Positions 8,655-17,826 of a stretch of DNA of 64,000 nt are shown piece after piece; position 1 is the first letter of the stretch, and each line of letters opens with the position of its first letter. The notes under the pieces are model-generated. The model did no database searches and had not been told where the DNA came from. It saw nothing but the letters and a program-made list of their open reading frames with translations. Both the position numbers and the translations under genes were made by a program. The stretch covers positions 248,001 through 312,000 of the forward strand of contig NZ_JACHFZ010000002.1 in NCBI RefSeq assembly GCF_014202075.1. The letters run 5' to 3'. The stretch comes from Brevundimonas basaltis. GTDB taxonomy: Bacteria > Pseudomonadota > Alphaproteobacteria > Caulobacterales > Caulobacteraceae.

Positions 8655-9206
8655 TCACATCGGCCGCGGCACGCGGGGTCCGACGTTCTGGACCACTTCG
8701 CGGGCGTCGAACGCGTTGGGGTCGCCGGCGGGCTTGGGTCCGTTGCCGACGACGATCTCGGCGGTGGCCTCGTAGCGGTCGATTTCGCGGAAATCCATGT
8801 CCGGGCCGAACGGGTCGCTCCACGGGCTCCAGTAGCCGCGGCGGTAGTAGCGCCACGACGGCCCCCAGTAGGGGCTGTACCGGTCGTAGTAGAACGGGCT
8901 CGGCGTCGGCGAATAGCGCACGTCGCGGTCGGTGGCGCGATTGACGGTGGCGAACCAGTCGTGGCCGCTCTCCAGCGTCACCTCGGCGGCGCGCAGCAGC
9001 AGGGACATCTCGACCTGTTCGCGGGTGGTCACCGAATTGCCGGCGAAGGCGACGCGGAAGCGGTCGGCGTCGATGCGCTGGTCGGAATAGCCGTAGCGGG
9101 TTCCGTATCCGGCCGGGCCGTAGGGGGTCGCGGTGGCGCAGGCCGACAGGGCGAGCGCCGCCGCCGACACGGCGAGGAGGGCAGGCTTGAGGAGGCGAGT
9201 CTTCAT
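8655..9206 (-). CDS. CC0125/CC1285-family lipoprotein
   Basis: 183 residues starting MKTRLLKPALLAV, with lipobox LSAC (Cys23) and a good AAAGGAGA ribosome site. The central YSDQRIDADRFRVAFAG and TTREQVEMSLLLRAAEVT segments identify a Caulobacterales lipoprotein family named after Caulobacter CC0125/CC1285; no function is known. A Tyr/Pro/Trp-rich middle (about 95-135) is followed by an alpha/beta end (IDRYEATAEIVVGNGPKP). Likely anchored in the outer membrane facing the periplasm (inference). Confidence 0.8.
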   Translation of the reverse strand: MKTRLLKPALLAVSAAALALSACATATPYGPAGYGTRYGYSDQRIDADRFRVAFAGNSVTTREQVEMSLLLRAAEVTLESGHDWFATVNRATDRDVRYSPTPSPFYYDRYSPYWGPSWRYYRRGYWSPWSDPFGPDMDFREIDRYEATAEIVVGNGPKPAGDPNAFDAREVVQNVGPRVPRPM

Positions 9207-9288
9207 CGGGTTTCTCCTTTTGCGCCCAAAAAGCGCCATTCTGGCTGAACGGGACATGAACAACCGAGTTCCACCCGATCACAAGCCC

Positions 9289-9921
9289 TTATAATCGCGA
9301 GATAATAAGCACCGAGGCAGCGAGCAGAAGAGCTCCGGTGACGACGGCGAATCCGCGGCGGAAGCGGGGCTCCGACATGCGGCGCGCCAGGGCGGCGCCG
9401 CCCAGTCCGTAGGCCGACATGGTGATGACGTCCATGCCGATGGTGGCGAGAGCGAACAGGGCCAGCTGCGGCGCCGCGGGCCGCGTCACATCCATGAAGG
9501 GCGGCAGCACGGCGGTGAAGAACAGCACCGCCTTGGGATTGGCGATCTGCACCATGAAGCCGTCCAGCAGCGCGCTGCGGCCGAGGCGGATGGTCGGGGC
9601 GTCTGGATCGGCGGCGGTCCGGAAGGCGCCGCGCAGGGCGTTGATTCCGAGCCAGGCGACATAGAGGGCGCCGCCGATCGAGATCAGCCGGAAGGCCTCG
9701 GGAAAGGCGACCACGAGGGCCCCCAGCCCCAGCGCCGCGGCCCCGAACCAGACCACGGTGGCGGCGTTCATGCCGATGACGCCGGCCAGCGCCCCGGCCG
9801 GCCCCCGCTGAACGCCGTTGGCGACCGAGAACAGGTTGGCGGGCCCGGGCGTCACGGCCATCACGGCCATGACCCCGAGAAAGGTCAGATAGAGATGCGG
9901 ATCGACGGGCAGGCCGGACAT
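9289..9921 (-). CDS. LysE/RhtB-family amino-acid exporter
   Basis: Inner-membrane protein of 210 residues with about six hydrophobic helices. The LysE-family N-terminal signature TPGPANLFSVANGVQRG (24-40) and the IANPKAVLFF motif in the fourth helix region are clear. Members export amino acids or homoserine lactone-like compounds; the substrate cannot be predicted. It stands alone, with its 3' end facing the promoter region of the lipoprotein gene. Confidence 0.88.
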   Translation of the reverse strand: MSGLPVDPHLYLTFLGVMAVMAVTPGPANLFSVANGVQRGPAGALAGVIGMNAATVVWFGAAALGLGALVVAFPEAFRLISIGGALYVAWLGINALRGAFRTAADPDAPTIRLGRSALLDGFMVQIANPKAVLFFTAVLPPFMDVTRPAAPQLALFALATIGMDVITMSAYGLGGAALARRMSEPRFRRGFAVVTGALLLAASVLIISRL

Positions 9922-9964
9922 GGGCCGGTCCTGTCGGGCCGGCGGGCCGTCCGGTCAAGCGGGA

Positions 9965-10531
9965 TCAGTCGGCGGCGGCGTTCGGCGCGGTCGTCCGGGC
10001 GGTGGCGGCGTTGACCTCGACCATGGCGTCGTCGACTTCGTCGAGGGCGCTGCCGATGGCGTAGTCGGCGACCAGGCCATAGGTCGCCATATGCTCCGGG
10101 TCGTTCGAGGCCCACGAGCCGTTGGCCGCCATGCCGCCCGCCATGGCCATGACGCCGGACATATCGACCCCCGCCATCGCCTCGGCGACGAGCGCCTCGA
10201 TATCGATCCCGGCCAGAGCCTCGCCGGCGATGGTCGCGGCGTGTTCGGTGACCAGGCTGGTGAAGGCCTGCACGTCGGGGGCGTAGTCGGCCCAGAGGGC
10301 GGCGATACGCATCTCGCGCTGTTCATCGGTCAGGGTCTTGTCGGCCTCGACAGCCTCGGCGCGCTCGCCGAACTCCTCCATCCGGGCCTCGAACCGCTCC
10401 GCGGCGGCCTCGATGGCGGCCTCGGCGGAAGCGGCGGGCGCCTCGGCGGCCTCGGGCTCCTGGGGGCTGGCGACGGCGGCCGAGAACGGCAGCACGGCGA
10501 GGGCGGCGGCGAGAGAAAGGGCCTTGATCAT
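9965..10531 (-). CDS. Exported Ala/Glu-rich helical protein, paralogue 1
   Basis: 188 residues of unknown function. A signal peptide (MIKALSLAAALAVLPFSAAVAS) precedes a charged, alanine-rich, mostly helical body with AAERFEARMEEFGERAEAVE and DYAPDVQAFTSLVTEHAATI. The second half is Met/Gly-rich. The block E-x-F-x-ARM, then A-x-Y-x-PD, then F plus an acidic helix, recurs in the next gene upstream, so the two look like diverged tandem duplicates. A periplasmic location is inferred. Confidence 0.75.
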   Translation of the reverse strand: MIKALSLAAALAVLPFSAAVASPQEPEAAEAPAASAEAAIEAAAERFEARMEEFGERAEAVEADKTLTDEQREMRIAALWADYAPDVQAFTSLVTEHAATIAGEALAGIDIEALVAEAMAGVDMSGVMAMAGGMAANGSWASNDPEHMATYGLVADYAIGSALDEVDDAMVEVNAATARTTAPNAAAD

Positions 10532-10630
10532 GGCGGGGCTCCTGAAGGACCCGCGCAAAATCGGCCGAACGCGGTGCGGTCTCAAGTGAAATCGCGGTAA
10601 GGCGGTGGACGCCGCCCTGCCCTATGGCCG

Positions 10631-11095
10631 CTACTCGGCGGCCGTGGAGGCGGCCGGCACCGTCACCTGGGCCGCCAGCGCAGCTTGGGCGCCCGCGCGA
10701 ATCTGGGCGGGCAGGCCGCTCAGGGCCATGCGCACGCCCATCTTGGCGCCCGACATCTCGGCGTGTTTGGTTTCGTCCGGTTCGGCGCCGGCCTCGGCGT
10801 CGATGAAGGCCTCGAAGTCGACAATGAAGCCCTCAATGTCCGGCTGATAGCGGGCGAGGATGGCGTCCACCTCGGCCATGCCCTTGGCCTGGTCGGCTCC
10901 GGCGCCGCTGATGGCGGCTTCAATCTCACCCTGCATCTGATCCATGCGGGCCTTGAAGGCTTCGCCCCTGGCTTCCATGGCGATCTCGGCGGCGGACGGC
11001 GCTTCGGCGGGGGGCGCGGCCGGGGCTTCCTGGGCGACGGCGGGGGCTGCGAAGGCGAGCACGGCGGCGGCGGCCAGAACGATACGAAGAGACAT
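10631..11095 (-). CDS. Exported Ala/Glu-rich helical protein, paralogue 2
   Basis: 154 residues with a signal peptide (MSLRIVLAAAAVLAFAAPAVAQ) and a Pro/Ala linker. The helical body includes EAFKARMDQMQGEIEAAI and ARYQPDIEGFIVDFEAFID, matching the ARM and Y-x-PD blocks of the downstream paralogue, and it ends AQVTVPAASTAAE. No known domain is recognised. The 99-base gap to the next gene allows either co-transcription or separate promoters. Confidence 0.74.
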   Translation of the reverse strand: MSLRIVLAAAAVLAFAAPAVAQEAPAAPPAEAPSAAEIAMEARGEAFKARMDQMQGEIEAAISGAGADQAKGMAEVDAILARYQPDIEGFIVDFEAFIDAEAGAEPDETKHAEMSGAKMGVRMALSGLPAQIRAGAQAALAAQVTVPAASTAAE

Positions 11096-11200
11096 TGGAA
11101 GGTCCTGATGGAGTCGAAAGAGCCGACGCTCCGGCCGACAGAGTGGCGCCATCTCATCGCGAGGGCGAGACCGTTCGCGGCGACGGGCCGCGCCGTCAGT

Positions 11201-12439
11201 TCACGCCTGATCCCGGTCCCGCGCGTCGCGCTTGCCCAGCACGCGCAGGCGCAGGGCGTTGAGCTTGATGAAGCCGGCGGCGTCCTTCTGGTCGTAGGCC
11301 ACAGCGCCGTCCTCGAAGGTGACCAGTTCCTGGTCGTAGAGGCTGTTCGGGCTCTCGCGGCCGATCACCGTGGCGTTGCCCTTGTACAGCTTGACCCGGA
11401 CCTCGCCGGACACCTTGGCCTGCGAGTGGTCGATGGCCGCCTGCAACATCTCGCGCTCGGGCGAGAACCAGAAGCCGTTGTAGAGCAGGTGGGCGTATTT
11501 GACCGCCAGCTCGTCCTTCAGATGCATCGCGCCGCGATCCAGGGTGATCGACTCGATGCCGCGGTGCGCGGCCAGCAGGATGGTCCCGCCGGGAGTCTCA
11601 TAGACGCCGCGCGACTTCATGCCGACGAAACGGTTCTCGACCAGATCGAGGCGGCCGATGCCATTGTCGTGGCCGTACTGGTTCAGGGCGGTCAGCAGGG
11701 TCGCCGGCGACATGGCTTCGCCGTTGATCGAGACCGCGTCGCCCTTCTCGAAGCCGATGGTGATGACGGTCGGCGTGTCGGGCGCGTCCTCGGGCGACAG
11801 GGTGCGCTGGTGCACGAACTCCGGGGCCTCGAACGCCGGGTCCTCGAGCACCTTGCCCTCGCTGGACGAGTGCAGAAGGTTGGCGTCGACGCTGAACGGG
11901 GCCTCGCCGCGCTTGTCCTTGGCGATGGGGATCTGGTGCTGTTCGGCGAAGTCGAGCAGGTGTTCGCGCGACTTGAAGGCCCATTCACGCCACGGGGCGA
12001 CGACGCGGATGTCGGGTTCCAGCGCATAGTAGCCGAGCTCGAAGCGGACCTGGTCGTTGCCCTTGCCGGTGGCCCCGTGACAGACGGCGTCGGCGCCGAC
12101 CTGGCGGGCGATCTCGATCTGGCGTTTGGCGATCAGCGGACGGGCGATCGAGGTGCCGAGCAGATACTGACCCTCGTACAGGGCGTTGGCGCGGAACATC
12201 GGGAAGACGTAGTCCCGCACGAACTCCTCGCGCAGGTCGTCGATGAAGATGTTTTCTTCCTTGATGCCCAGTTTCAGCGCCTTCTCGCGCGCCGGCGCCA
12301 GTTCCTCGCCCTGACCGAGGTCGGCGGTGAAGGTGACGACCTCCGCGCCGTATTCGGTCTGCAGCCATTTCAGGATGATCGAGGTGTCCAGGCCGCCGGA
12401 ATAGGCGAGCACGACCTTCTTCGGGGCGGGCAGGGTCAT
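11201..12439 (-). CDS. argG: Argininosuccinate synthase
   Basis: Condenses citrulline and aspartate with ATP, the penultimate step of arginine synthesis. At 412 residues it has standard length. The ATP-pyrophosphatase P-loop AYSGGLDTS is at 12-20; [14 protein letters not shown] and the SPERE segment are the usual conserved blocks. I start at [16 protein letters not shown]; the frame runs on upstream without family similarity, antisense to and past the htpX end. Transcribed alone. Confidence 0.97.
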   Translation of the reverse strand: MTLPAPKKVVLAYSGGLDTSIILKWLQTEYGAEVVTFTADLGQGEELAPAREKALKLGIKEENIFIDDLREEFVRDYVFPMFRANALYEGQYLLGTSIARPLIAKRQIEIARQVGADAVCHGATGKGNDQVRFELGYYALEPDIRVVAPWREWAFKSREHLLDFAEQHQIPIAKDKRGEAPFSVDANLLHSSSEGKVLEDPAFEAPEFVHQRTLSPEDAPDTPTVITIGFEKGDAVSINGEAMSPATLLTALNQYGHDNGIGRLDLVENRFVGMKSRGVYETPGGTILLAAHRGIESITLDRGAMHLKDELAVKYAHLLYNGFWFSPEREMLQAAIDHSQAKVSGEVRVKLYKGNATVIGRESPNSLYDQELVTFEDGAVAYDQKDAAGFIKLNALRLRVLGKRDARDRDQA

Positions 12440-12567
12440 GGCAGGGTCCTTCAACGAACGCGGGGAGGCGCCGGTGGCGTTGCGCGCGCTTAAAGGACCA
12501 GACGCCCCGCGATGCAAGGGCGGGAATGGGGCGGCTCTCCCTCCCCCGGACGGAGAGGGAAAGTGAC

Positions 12568-13524
12568 TCACCCCCACGGCCCCGGCGTGTGGGAGGGGGT
12601 GCTCGGGACGCTGGTCGTGAGCGGGCCCGGCGCGACCTCGGCGAAGGCGCGGCGGGGAGCGAAGCCCATCTCCGCGCCCAGGGCCATTAGCGCCCGCACC
12701 CGGTTGCCGGTGGCCGGGTGGGTCGAGAACAGGCTGTCGGCGCCCTTGCCGGCCAGAGGATTGATGATGAACAGCTGGCCCGAGGCCGGATTGCGTTCGG
12801 CGGTCGGGTTGTGGATGCGGCGGGCGTAGGCCTCGATCTTCTCCAGCGCCGAGGCCAGGGCGTGGGGATCCCCCGCGATCTCGGCCCCGACCTTGTCGGC
12901 GGCGTATTCGCGGGTCCGGCTGATGGCCATCTGCACCAGACCGGCGGCCATCGGGGCGAGGATCATCAGGGCCAGGGCGCCGATGATCCCGCCGGGGCGT
13001 TCGTCGTCCTCGCCGCCGCCGCCGAAGAACAGGGCGAAATTGGCGAGGGCGGCGATGGCGCCGGCGACCGTGGCCGTCACCGTCATGACCAGGGTGTCGC
13101 GGTTCTTCACATGGGCCAGCTCGTGGGCCATAACGCCGCGAATCTCGTCGCGGGTCAGCATGTCGAGCAGGCCGGTGGTGGCGCAGACGGCCGCATTCTG
13201 GGGATTGCGGCCGGTGGCGAAGGCGTTGGGCTGGTCGTTGGGGATGATGGCGATGGCCGGGCGCGGCAGGCCGGCGTCGCGGGCCATCTGGACGATGTCG
13301 GCGACATAGGTGCGCACCACCGCATTGGGATGGGTCTCGTCGACCGGCTGGGCCCGGTACATCTTCAGCACGATCTTGTCGGCGTTCCAGTAGCTGAACA
13401 GGTTCATGGCCCCGGCGATGGCCAGGGCGATCAGCATGCCGGTCGCGCCGCCGATCAGATAACCGAGACCGGCGAACAGGGCCGTCAGGGCGGCCAGCAG
13501 GGCGAAGGTCTTGAGATGGTTCAT
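12568..13524 (-). CDS. htpX: HtpX-type zinc metalloprotease
   Basis: Inner-membrane M48 protease involved in quality control of membrane proteins. Two N-terminal hydrophobic helices (about 5-45) precede the cytosolic zinc motif HELAH (134-138); the third ligand is the Glu of [10 protein letters not shown] near 200. A second hydrophobic pair ([18 protein letters not shown] and [14 protein letters not shown]) follows. 318 residues; the tail after about 290 is Pro/Ser-rich and slightly longer than usual. It is divergent from the DUF1674 gene, as in many alphaproteobacteria where the two are neighbours. Confidence 0.94.
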   Translation of the reverse strand: MNHLKTFALLAALTALFAGLGYLIGGATGMLIALAIAGAMNLFSYWNADKIVLKMYRAQPVDETHPNAVVRTYVADIVQMARDAGLPRPAIAIIPNDQPNAFATGRNPQNAAVCATTGLLDMLTRDEIRGVMAHELAHVKNRDTLVMTVTATVAGAIAALANFALFFGGGGEDDERPGGIIGALALMILAPMAAGLVQMAISRTREYAADKVGAEIAGDPHALASALEKIEAYARRIHNPTAERNPASGQLFIINPLAGKGADSLFSTHPATGNRVRALMALGAEMGFAPRRAFAEVAPGPLTTSVPSTPSHTPGPWG

Positions 13525-13611
13525 AGGCAGCCAAAACTCGGGATCACTGGCGCTGAAACGCGCGCGCCCTAACTTGTGGAGTCCCGCCGTCTGGCTCAAG
13601 ACACCCGCGCT

Positions 13612-13872
13612 GTGACCGATCATCCCACCACCGACGCCTCCGCCCCCGAATCCGGTCCCGACACCGACCGGCCGATCCTCAATGCGGACGTGCCCCACGC
13701 CACGCCGGACCGCCCGCTGAGCGAGGCCGCGCGCCGGGCGCTGATGGAGGCGGCCGAACGCCGCGCCGCGGGCGGGGAGTACGCGCTGCAGCCCGAGCAC
13801 GGCGGGCCGCGCGGTCCCGAGCCGACCCGCTACGGCGACTGGGAGAAGAAGGGTCTGGCGATCGACTTCTGA
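13612..13872 (+). CDS. DUF1674 / SDHAF4-like succinate dehydrogenase assembly factor
   Basis: A small 86-residue protein starting at a GTG ([10 protein letters not shown]). The C-terminal block [20 protein letters not shown], ending AIDF, is the DUF1674 signature, shared with mitochondrial SDHAF4, which protects flavinylated SdhA during complex II assembly. The N-terminal half is disordered and acidic. An in-frame ATG at 13576 would add 12 residues, but those look like leader DNA shared with the htpX promoter. Confidence 0.82.
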   Translation: MTDHPTTDASAPESGPDTDRPILNADVPHATPDRPLSEAARRALMEAAERRAAGGEYALQPEHGGPRGPEPTRYGDWEKKGLAIDF

Positions 13873-13880
13873 GATCTGGG

Positions 13881-13913
13881 AACCCGGCCAGAGAACCCGG
13901 CCAGAGAACCCGG
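13881..13913. repeat. 13-base tandem repeat, about 2.5 copies
   Basis: AACCCGGCCAGAG occurs at 13881-13893 and 13894-13906 and starts again at 13907. It lies just after the DUF1674 stop and before the leader of the next gene. It is probably slippage-prone spacer DNA. Confidence 0.7.
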
Positions 13914-13955
13914 GCCGTCGAACGGCGTTAACCCTGTCGCACAGGAGACGCCGTC

Positions 13956-14435
13956 ATGGTCCGCACCCTCGCCCCGGCCTTCGCCGGTCTGACTCTCGCC
14001 CTCGTCGCCGGCGCGGCCGCGGCCCAGACCTGGGGCCAGCCGGTCTATGTCAGCCCCTGGGGACGGGTCGTCGGCGGCACGCCCCTGTCCGAGATCGAGA
14101 CCCGGTCCTACGTCAACACCGGGCGCTGGGCCGACGGCTATTCCGATCAGGCCTATGTGTATGTGCCGGCCCCGGTGTACGGCGCGCACTACAGCTACGG
14201 CTACGGCTACGGACACGACCACCGCTACGGCTATGGATATGGCTACGATCGGGGACGCTACGGCCATGGGCGCTACGAGCGGCGGCCGTATCAGGGCTAT
14301 CGGGACGAGTGGGGCTACAATGACGACCGGCATCCGTCGGCGCGCGGCTACGACCGCGACCGACGCTATCGCCGCGACCACCGCTATCATGACCGCGACT
14401 GCGGTTGCCCGGACGTCTATCTGTACGACCGCTGA
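13956..14435 (+). CDS. Exported Tyr/Gly/Arg-rich protein
   Basis: 159 residues. The signal peptide (MVRTLAPAFAGLTLALVAGAAAAQ) is followed by a short ordered part (WGQPVYVSPWGRVVGGTPLSEI, 26-47) and then a low-complexity region of GY and RY/HY dipeptides (from about 80) with many His and Asp. It ends with two close cysteines in DCGCPDVYLYDR. No known domain; possibly a surface or matrix component (inference). An ACAGGAGA ribosome site precedes the ATG. Confidence 0.72.
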   Translation: MVRTLAPAFAGLTLALVAGAAAAQTWGQPVYVSPWGRVVGGTPLSEIETRSYVNTGRWADGYSDQAYVYVPAPVYGAHYSYGYGYGHDHRYGYGYGYDRGRYGHGRYERRPYQGYRDEWGYNDDRHPSARGYDRDRRYRRDHRYHDRDCGCPDVYLYDR

Positions 14436-14560
14436 GACCGATCAGGGTTAATTTTGACGCCGTCCGGGGAATGCCGGCGTCCTGATTTCGCGCCCTCGGT
14501 GCATTCCGAACCCTTTTCATTCCAGCGACTTACAACGGCTCCAGCATCGGAGTCCTCGTC

Positions 14561-15397
14561 ATGCGCGCGTTAACCCTTTCCGCCACCGTCGTCGCCCTTC
14601 TCGCCGCCGGCCCCGCCTTCGCCGGCGAGCCCCGGGGGGGCGGCGGGCACCGCCCGCCACCTCCGCCCTGCTGCGACCACCGCCCGCCGCCGCCCCCGTG
14701 CTGCGGCCACGGCGGGGGCTCGCACAATGTGAACGTCAATGTGAACGCCAACGCCAACGCCAGCGCCCAGGCCTTCGCCGGAGCCTCGGCCGCCTCCTAC
14801 CTCAACGCCCGCGCCTATAGCGTCGACAACGGCCGGCGCGGCGGCTTCGGCGGCGGGACCGTCTATGTCGGCGGCGGGGGTTACGGCGGCGACGTCGGCT
14901 ATGGCTACGGCTACGGGGCGCCGGTCTATTACGACATCGACCGCCGGGTGCTGGCCTGCGCCAGCGCGCCGTTCGGCTATGTGGTCACCGGCTTCGGCCG
15001 CGACGAGCGCCGCCCGCCGTCGTGCGGCGGCTACGTCCGCTACGAGGACCATGGCTACGACCGGGGCGGCCGCTACGGCTACAGCGAGCGTCACGACCGC
15101 TACGAGGAGCGGTCGTACGAATCCTACGAAAGCTACGAGGAATACGGGAGTTTCGAGTACGGCGCGTATGGGGAGCGGAACGCGGGGGGCGGTTACGGCA
15201 TCGGCGACTACGAGCGGGGCTATATCGACGGTCGCGCCGATTGCGACTGCCGCGAGCCGGCGCCCTATCCGCCGCCCTATCTGCCCGAGCCGCCGCGCTA
15301 CGAGCCGCCGCGTCGTTCGACGGAACGGCCGTATCGGCCGCGCCGCGAGGCTCCGCCCCGCCAGCAGTACCGGCAGGAGCCCGGCGAGCGCGGCTAG
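14561..15397 (+). CDS. Exported low-complexity protein with PPPPPCC repeats
   Basis: 278 residues. A signal peptide (MRALTLSATVVALLAAGPAFAG) precedes a duplicated PPPPPCC(D/G)H element near residues 32-48, an alternating Asn/Val/Ala stretch (NVNVNVNANANASAQ), an ordered core with a cysteine (DRRVLACASAPFGYVVTGFG), a Tyr/Glu-rich zone, and DRGYxDGRADCDC-type text before a Pro/Arg-rich tail. Mostly disordered. Its stop overlaps the convergent pyrF stop by four bases. Function unknown; related in style to the gene before it. Confidence 0.72.
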   Translation: MRALTLSATVVALLAAGPAFAGEPRGGGGHRPPPPPCCDHRPPPPPCCGHGGGSHNVNVNVNANANASAQAFAGASAASYLNARAYSVDNGRRGGFGGGTVYVGGGGYGGDVGYGYGYGAPVYYDIDRRVLACASAPFGYVVTGFGRDERRPPSCGGYVRYEDHGYDRGGRYGYSERHDRYEERSYESYESYEEYGSFEYGAYGERNAGGGYGIGDYERGYIDGRADCDCREPAPYPPPYLPEPPRYEPPRRSTERPYRPRREAPPRQQYRQEPGERG

Positions 15398-16119
15398 CGA
15401 GCGAAGCCGACGATCGACTCGACCAGGGCCGAGGCCGCGAGCAGCGGATCAGCCGCCGCCACCACCGGTCGGGCGACGACGAGGTGGGTGGCGCCAGCCT
15501 GCAGCGCCTCACGCGGCGTCGCCACGCGCTGCTGGTCGCCCTTGTCCGCGCCCTCGGGCCGGACGCCCGGGGTGACGATCAGGAAGTCGGGCCGCCCGGC
15601 CGCGTCGGCGATCTGGCGGACCCGCGCGGCCTCGAGCGGGCTGGAGACCACGCCGTCGACGCCGCAGTCCAGGGCCTGGCGCACCCGCCGCTCGACCAGA
15701 TCGGCGGCCGTGAAGCCGTAGCCGATGTCGGCCAGGTCGGCGTCCGAAAGGCTGGTCAGCACCGTCACCGCCAGCAGTTTCGTCTGCGTCCCGGCCGCGT
15801 CGCGCCCCCTGACCGCGCCGCGCATCACCTGCGGCTCGGCGTGGACCGTCAGCAGGTCGCAGCCGCCCTCCGCCACGGCCCGGGCCGCGCCCTCCACCTG
15901 GGCCCCGATGTCGTGCAGCTTCCAGTCCTGGAAGACGGTCAGGCCGCGGGCCTTTAGCTCGTGGGCGAAGGCGACGCCGCCGGGGCGGGCCAGCAGGGTC
16001 AGGCCGATCTTGTAGCTGGTGATCGCGCCCTCGAGCCGGTCGACCATGGCCCGGGCGGCCTCGATCGAGGGCAGGTCGAGGCCGACGATCAGGCGCGGGT
16101 CGGTCAGCAGCGGGGTCAT
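15394..16119 (-). CDS. pyrF: Orotidine 5'-phosphate decarboxylase
   Basis: Converts OMP to UMP, the last step of pyrimidine synthesis. 241 residues of the bacterial short type. The catalytic Asp-x-Lys-x-x-Asp array is DWKLHD (65-70), followed by IGAQVEGAARA. The late phosphate-binding segment IVTPGVRP and the end ATHLVVARPVVAA are conserved. It converges on the low-complexity secreted protein gene and diverges from marC. Confidence 0.95.
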   Translation of the reverse strand: MTPLLTDPRLIVGLDLPSIEAARAMVDRLEGAITSYKIGLTLLARPGGVAFAHELKARGLTVFQDWKLHDIGAQVEGAARAVAEGGCDLLTVHAEPQVMRGAVRGRDAAGTQTKLLAVTVLTSLSDADLADIGYGFTAADLVERRVRQALDCGVDGVVSSPLEAARVRQIADAAGRPDFLIVTPGVRPEGADKGDQQRVATPREALQAGATHLVVARPVVAAADPLLAASALVESIVGFAR

Positions 16120-16214
16120 GGCGTCGGCCTTCCGGCTCAGCTAGAACCGGACGCACGGACCGGCGTTCAGCCCGGTTAGCCGTGGTCGGTTGGATTGCAG
16201 GGCGAGGTCAGCAC

Positions 16215-16913
16215 ATGGACGCGGTCGATCTGGGCGTCAACCTGTTCGTGGCCCTGTTCGCCCTGGTCGACCCGATCGGCAACATCCCGATCTTCGCCGC
16301 CGCCACCGCCGGGGCCAGCGCCCGGCAGCGGATGCAGGTCACCGGCCTGCTGTGCCTGTTCATCGTCGGCTTCCTGACCTTCTTCTTCTTCACAGGTCTC
16401 AGCCTGCTGCAATTCTTCGGCATCTCGCTGGCGGCGTTCCGGATCGCCGGCGGCATCCTGCTGCTGCTGCTCGGCCTCGACATGACCCGGGGCGACTTCC
16501 TCAAGATGTTCGCCGATCCTGACGCGGTGTCCGACGCGGCCGATGTGCGCGGCTACGCCAAGCGGCGCTTCCAGCGGCTGGTGGTGCCCTTCGCCATGCC
16601 GCTGCTGATCGGCCCCGGGGCCATCTCGACCATCATCATCCAGGCGGGTGAAGCCCAGAAGATCGGCCCGGCCGGCACGGTGGCGGGCCTGACGGCGATC
16701 GGCGCGGCCGGCGTCGCCACCTTCCTGATCTTCGCCCTGACCGGACCGATCAGCCGCCTGCTCGGCGAGGTCGGCATGACCATCGTGGTGCGGGTGCTGG
16801 GCCTGATCCTGTGCGCCCTGGCCATCCAGTTCATGCTCGCCGGCCTCGGCGAGGCCCTGCCGGGGATGTTCAGCGGGGATGTGACGGCGCCGTATCCGTC
16901 GGGCGGGCACTGA
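16215..16913 (+). CDS. MarC-family integral membrane protein
   Basis: 232 residues, six predicted membrane helices, no known transport activity. The first helix carries the family motif ALVDPIGNIPIF (17-28); VPFAMPLLIGPGAISTII is the matching second-half repeat. I start at MDAVDLGVNLFV; an upstream in-frame ATG (16182) would add a hydrophilic leader with no family match. Divergent from pyrF, convergent with the SDR gene. Confidence 0.88.
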   Translation: MDAVDLGVNLFVALFALVDPIGNIPIFAAATAGASARQRMQVTGLLCLFIVGFLTFFFFTGLSLLQFFGISLAAFRIAGGILLLLLGLDMTRGDFLKMFADPDAVSDAADVRGYAKRRFQRLVVPFAMPLLIGPGAISTIIIQAGEAQKIGPAGTVAGLTAIGAAGVATFLIFALTGPISRLLGEVGMTIVVRVLGLILCALAIQFMLAGLGEALPGMFSGDVTAPYPSGGH

Positions 16914-16941
16914 CCGCGTCCCACGCGCTAGGCGGGCAAGG

Positions 16942-16992
16942 GAATTCGGGGACAGTCCGGCAGGGAATTCGCGACCTCGAGCGGAGAATTCG
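16942..16992. repeat. Three spaced GAATTCG elements, REP-like remnant
   Basis: GAATTCG occurs at 16942, 16965 and 16986 (spacing 23 and 21). The first is followed by GGGACAGTCCGG, which resembles the GGGAATTCGGGGACAGTC core of REP-type sequences associated with TnpA_REP transposases (recalled, not searched). The block fills the gap between the convergent marC and SDR genes; an AAGACGTCTT palindrome follows at 17002. Confidence 0.5.
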
Positions 16993-17026
16993 GCGACGAC
17001 GAAGACGTCTTTCCCGGCGGCCCGGA

Positions 17027-17809
17027 TCAGATCCGCTTCAGCCGTTTCGCATGGCCGCCCACCATGGCGAGGGCCAGGCGGTCGGGCAGGTGTTTGGCGA
17101 GGCCCGCGAGCAGGGTGTTCATGACGCCCGGCGTGACGCCGGGCCGGTTGGTCTCGCAGGCCGCGTAACCCACCCGGGCCACATGCTCCGCCGTCTGCCA
17201 CATCCAGGCGGGATAGGCCGCCGACACCTCGGCGCGCGTGCCGTTGGCGTCGTGGAACTCGGTCAGGGTGTAGCCGGGGCACAGGGCGGTGACGTGGACG
17301 CCGGTCCCGCGCAACTCCAGATGCAGGCCCTGAGAGGCCTTGATCAGGAAGGACTTGATCGGGCCGTAGAGGGTGTCGCCGCCGGTCGCCGGCATGCGGC
17401 CGGCCAGCGAGGCGACGTTGAGGATGCGGCCATAGCCGCGCTCGACCATGCCGGGGGCGAACAGCCGGGCCAGTTCGACCGGGGCGGTCAGCATGACGCG
17501 GATCATCGCCGCCTGGACCTCCGGCTCCGTGGCGAGAAAGCCGGCCGTGCGGCTGAAACCGGCGTTGTTGACGAGGCCGTCGACGGTCAGACCGCGCGCG
17601 GCGACGGCGTCGAACAGCCGGCGCGGGGCGGCGGGGTCGGCGAGATCTTCGGGGACGACCGCGACCGTCGCGCCGCCGGCGGCCAGTTCGCCCGCGAGGG
17701 CCTGCAACGCCCTCTCGCGGCGGGCGGTGAGGATCAGGTCCCAGCCTTCAACCGCATAGACCCGCGCCAGCGCCGCCCCGATCCCGGCCGAGGCGCCGGT
17801 GATCAGCAC
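17027..17809 (-). CDS. Short-chain dehydrogenase/reductase
   Basis: A classical SDR with Rossmann motif TGASAGIG right at the N-terminus, NNAG, and the catalytic Ser (NVASLAG) and Tyr-x-x-x-Lys (YGPIK). The late HVTALCPGYTLTEF is typical of the DltE/YqjQ-like group. About 260 residues. The start is uncertain: no ATG is available, the GTG at 17809 begins directly at the first strand, and a CTG at 17830 (overlapping the Rrf2 stop as CTGA) would give a more normal seven-residue lead. It is coupled to the Rrf2-type regulator gene, which may control it. Confidence 0.85.
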   Translation of the reverse strand: MLITGASAGIGAALARVYAVEGWDLILTARRERALQALAGELAAGGATVAVVPEDLADPAAPRRLFDAVAARGLTVDGLVNNAGFSRTAGFLATEPEVQAAMIRVMLTAPVELARLFAPGMVERGYGRILNVASLAGRMPATGGDTLYGPIKSFLIKASQGLHLELRGTGVHVTALCPGYTLTEFHDANGTRAEVSAAYPAWMWQTAEHVARVGYAACETNRPGVTPGVMNTLLAGLAKHLPDRLALAMVGGHAKRLKRI

Positions 17810-17826
17810 GGTCCGGCGTTGGCCGC

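Noticed and set aside
14440-14475. TTAA-containing stretch as a CtrA site before the low-complexity gene
   Set aside because: No second TTAA at the seven-base spacing on either side.
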